The notes beneath the pieces were generated by a model. That model had not been told where the DNA came from. It did not search any database and saw nothing but the letters and a program-made list of their open reading frames with translations. A program made the translations under genes and the position numbers. Below, one piece after another: positions 63,700 to 64,000 of a stretch of DNA of 64,000 nucleotides. This stretch comes from Bradysia coprophila. Taxonomy: Eukaryota > Arthropoda > Insecta > Diptera > Sciaridae. The stretch covers positions 8,487,685 to 8,551,684 of the forward strand of contig NW_023503374.1 in NCBI RefSeq assembly GCF_014529535.1, in the 5' to 3' direction. Positions within the stretch are counted from its first letter, which is position 1; every line of letters begins with the position of its first letter.

Positions 63700-64000
63700 T
63701 TACCCTTGATATTCAGTTTCCTTTTCTTCAGTTGTACTGTATAAGAAAACACTAGAATCATAGCTCATTGTCAATGTGTATCGAAGAATCTCGCGCTGGC
63801 GGGATTCGCAAAGTGAAATTTTTCTTTTACAAAAAATTCTAGCAGCCGAGTTGAAAATAACAGGTGTCCAGCTACTTCAAAGATGCGGTTACTATACTTG
63901 ATAGACTCTTTAGAACATGAAATGTAAACCTACGAAAAGATCACCATCATAAAAGAATATTTCTTTAGAAGTATATCGCCTATCACGGTGAGGCTTACAA
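63700..64000. other. Unassigned right edge of the window
   Basis: About 300 bp right of the LINE. No feature recognised apart from a GAATCTCGCGC word also found near 58.75 kb. Confidence 0.5.

Overview
This is nuclear DNA of an insect, most likely a lower (nematoceran) dipteran. The genes are split by short GT-AG introns, the proteins (RPB1, the arginine methyltransferase, the Asx C-terminus) read as close to fly, and the intergenic DNA is AT-rich. The species cannot be fixed from the sequence.

Left to right, the window holds: the last two coding exons of Additional sex combs (+, 1-858); a 6 kb block of fold-back repeats (1.08-7.0 kb); a long gene-poor stretch; an unidentified single-pass membrane protein gene (+, 14.7-18.5 kb); a SMYD4-like TPR/MYND/SET protein (-, 20.9-22.5 kb); a 3.9 kb nest of mobile elements (24.6-28.5 kb); TRMT2A (-, 31.5-33.8 kb, 10 coding exons); Art4/CARM1 (-, 37.5-40.3 kb, 12 coding exons); RPB1 with its heptad tail (+, 44.1-50.0 kb, 6 coding exons); glucosamine-6-phosphate deaminase (+, 56.2-61.9 kb, 9 coding exons including an 11-nt one and a 4.2 kb intron full of repeats); and a 5'-truncated LINE (-, 62.8-63.7 kb).

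The genes do not form one pathway, but four act on chromatin, transcription or RNA: Asx (Polycomb-linked deubiquitinase partner), Art4 (arginine methylation of coactivators), RPB1 (RNA polymerase II) and TRMT2A (tRNA m5U54). I rebuilt the exon structures by hand. The exon phases agree at every junction of TRMT2A, Art4, RPB1 and GNPDA.

The striking content is the repeats. At least a dozen elements are inverted-repeat or fold-back structures, several with tandem-repeat arms. One family (AGCCCCGTAC ends, about 145-bp monomers, GGAC microsatellite) occurs at 1-5.7, 29.6-31.4, 34.5-37.0 and 41.1-42.7 kb and as a solo end at 55.65 kb. Two copies of a MITE with an ATTAAATGG minisatellite core have clear 8-9 bp target duplications. 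A 5S-rRNA-like promoter segment and several tRNA-like segments sit inside other repeats. No CRISPR, prokaryotic or viral system is present.
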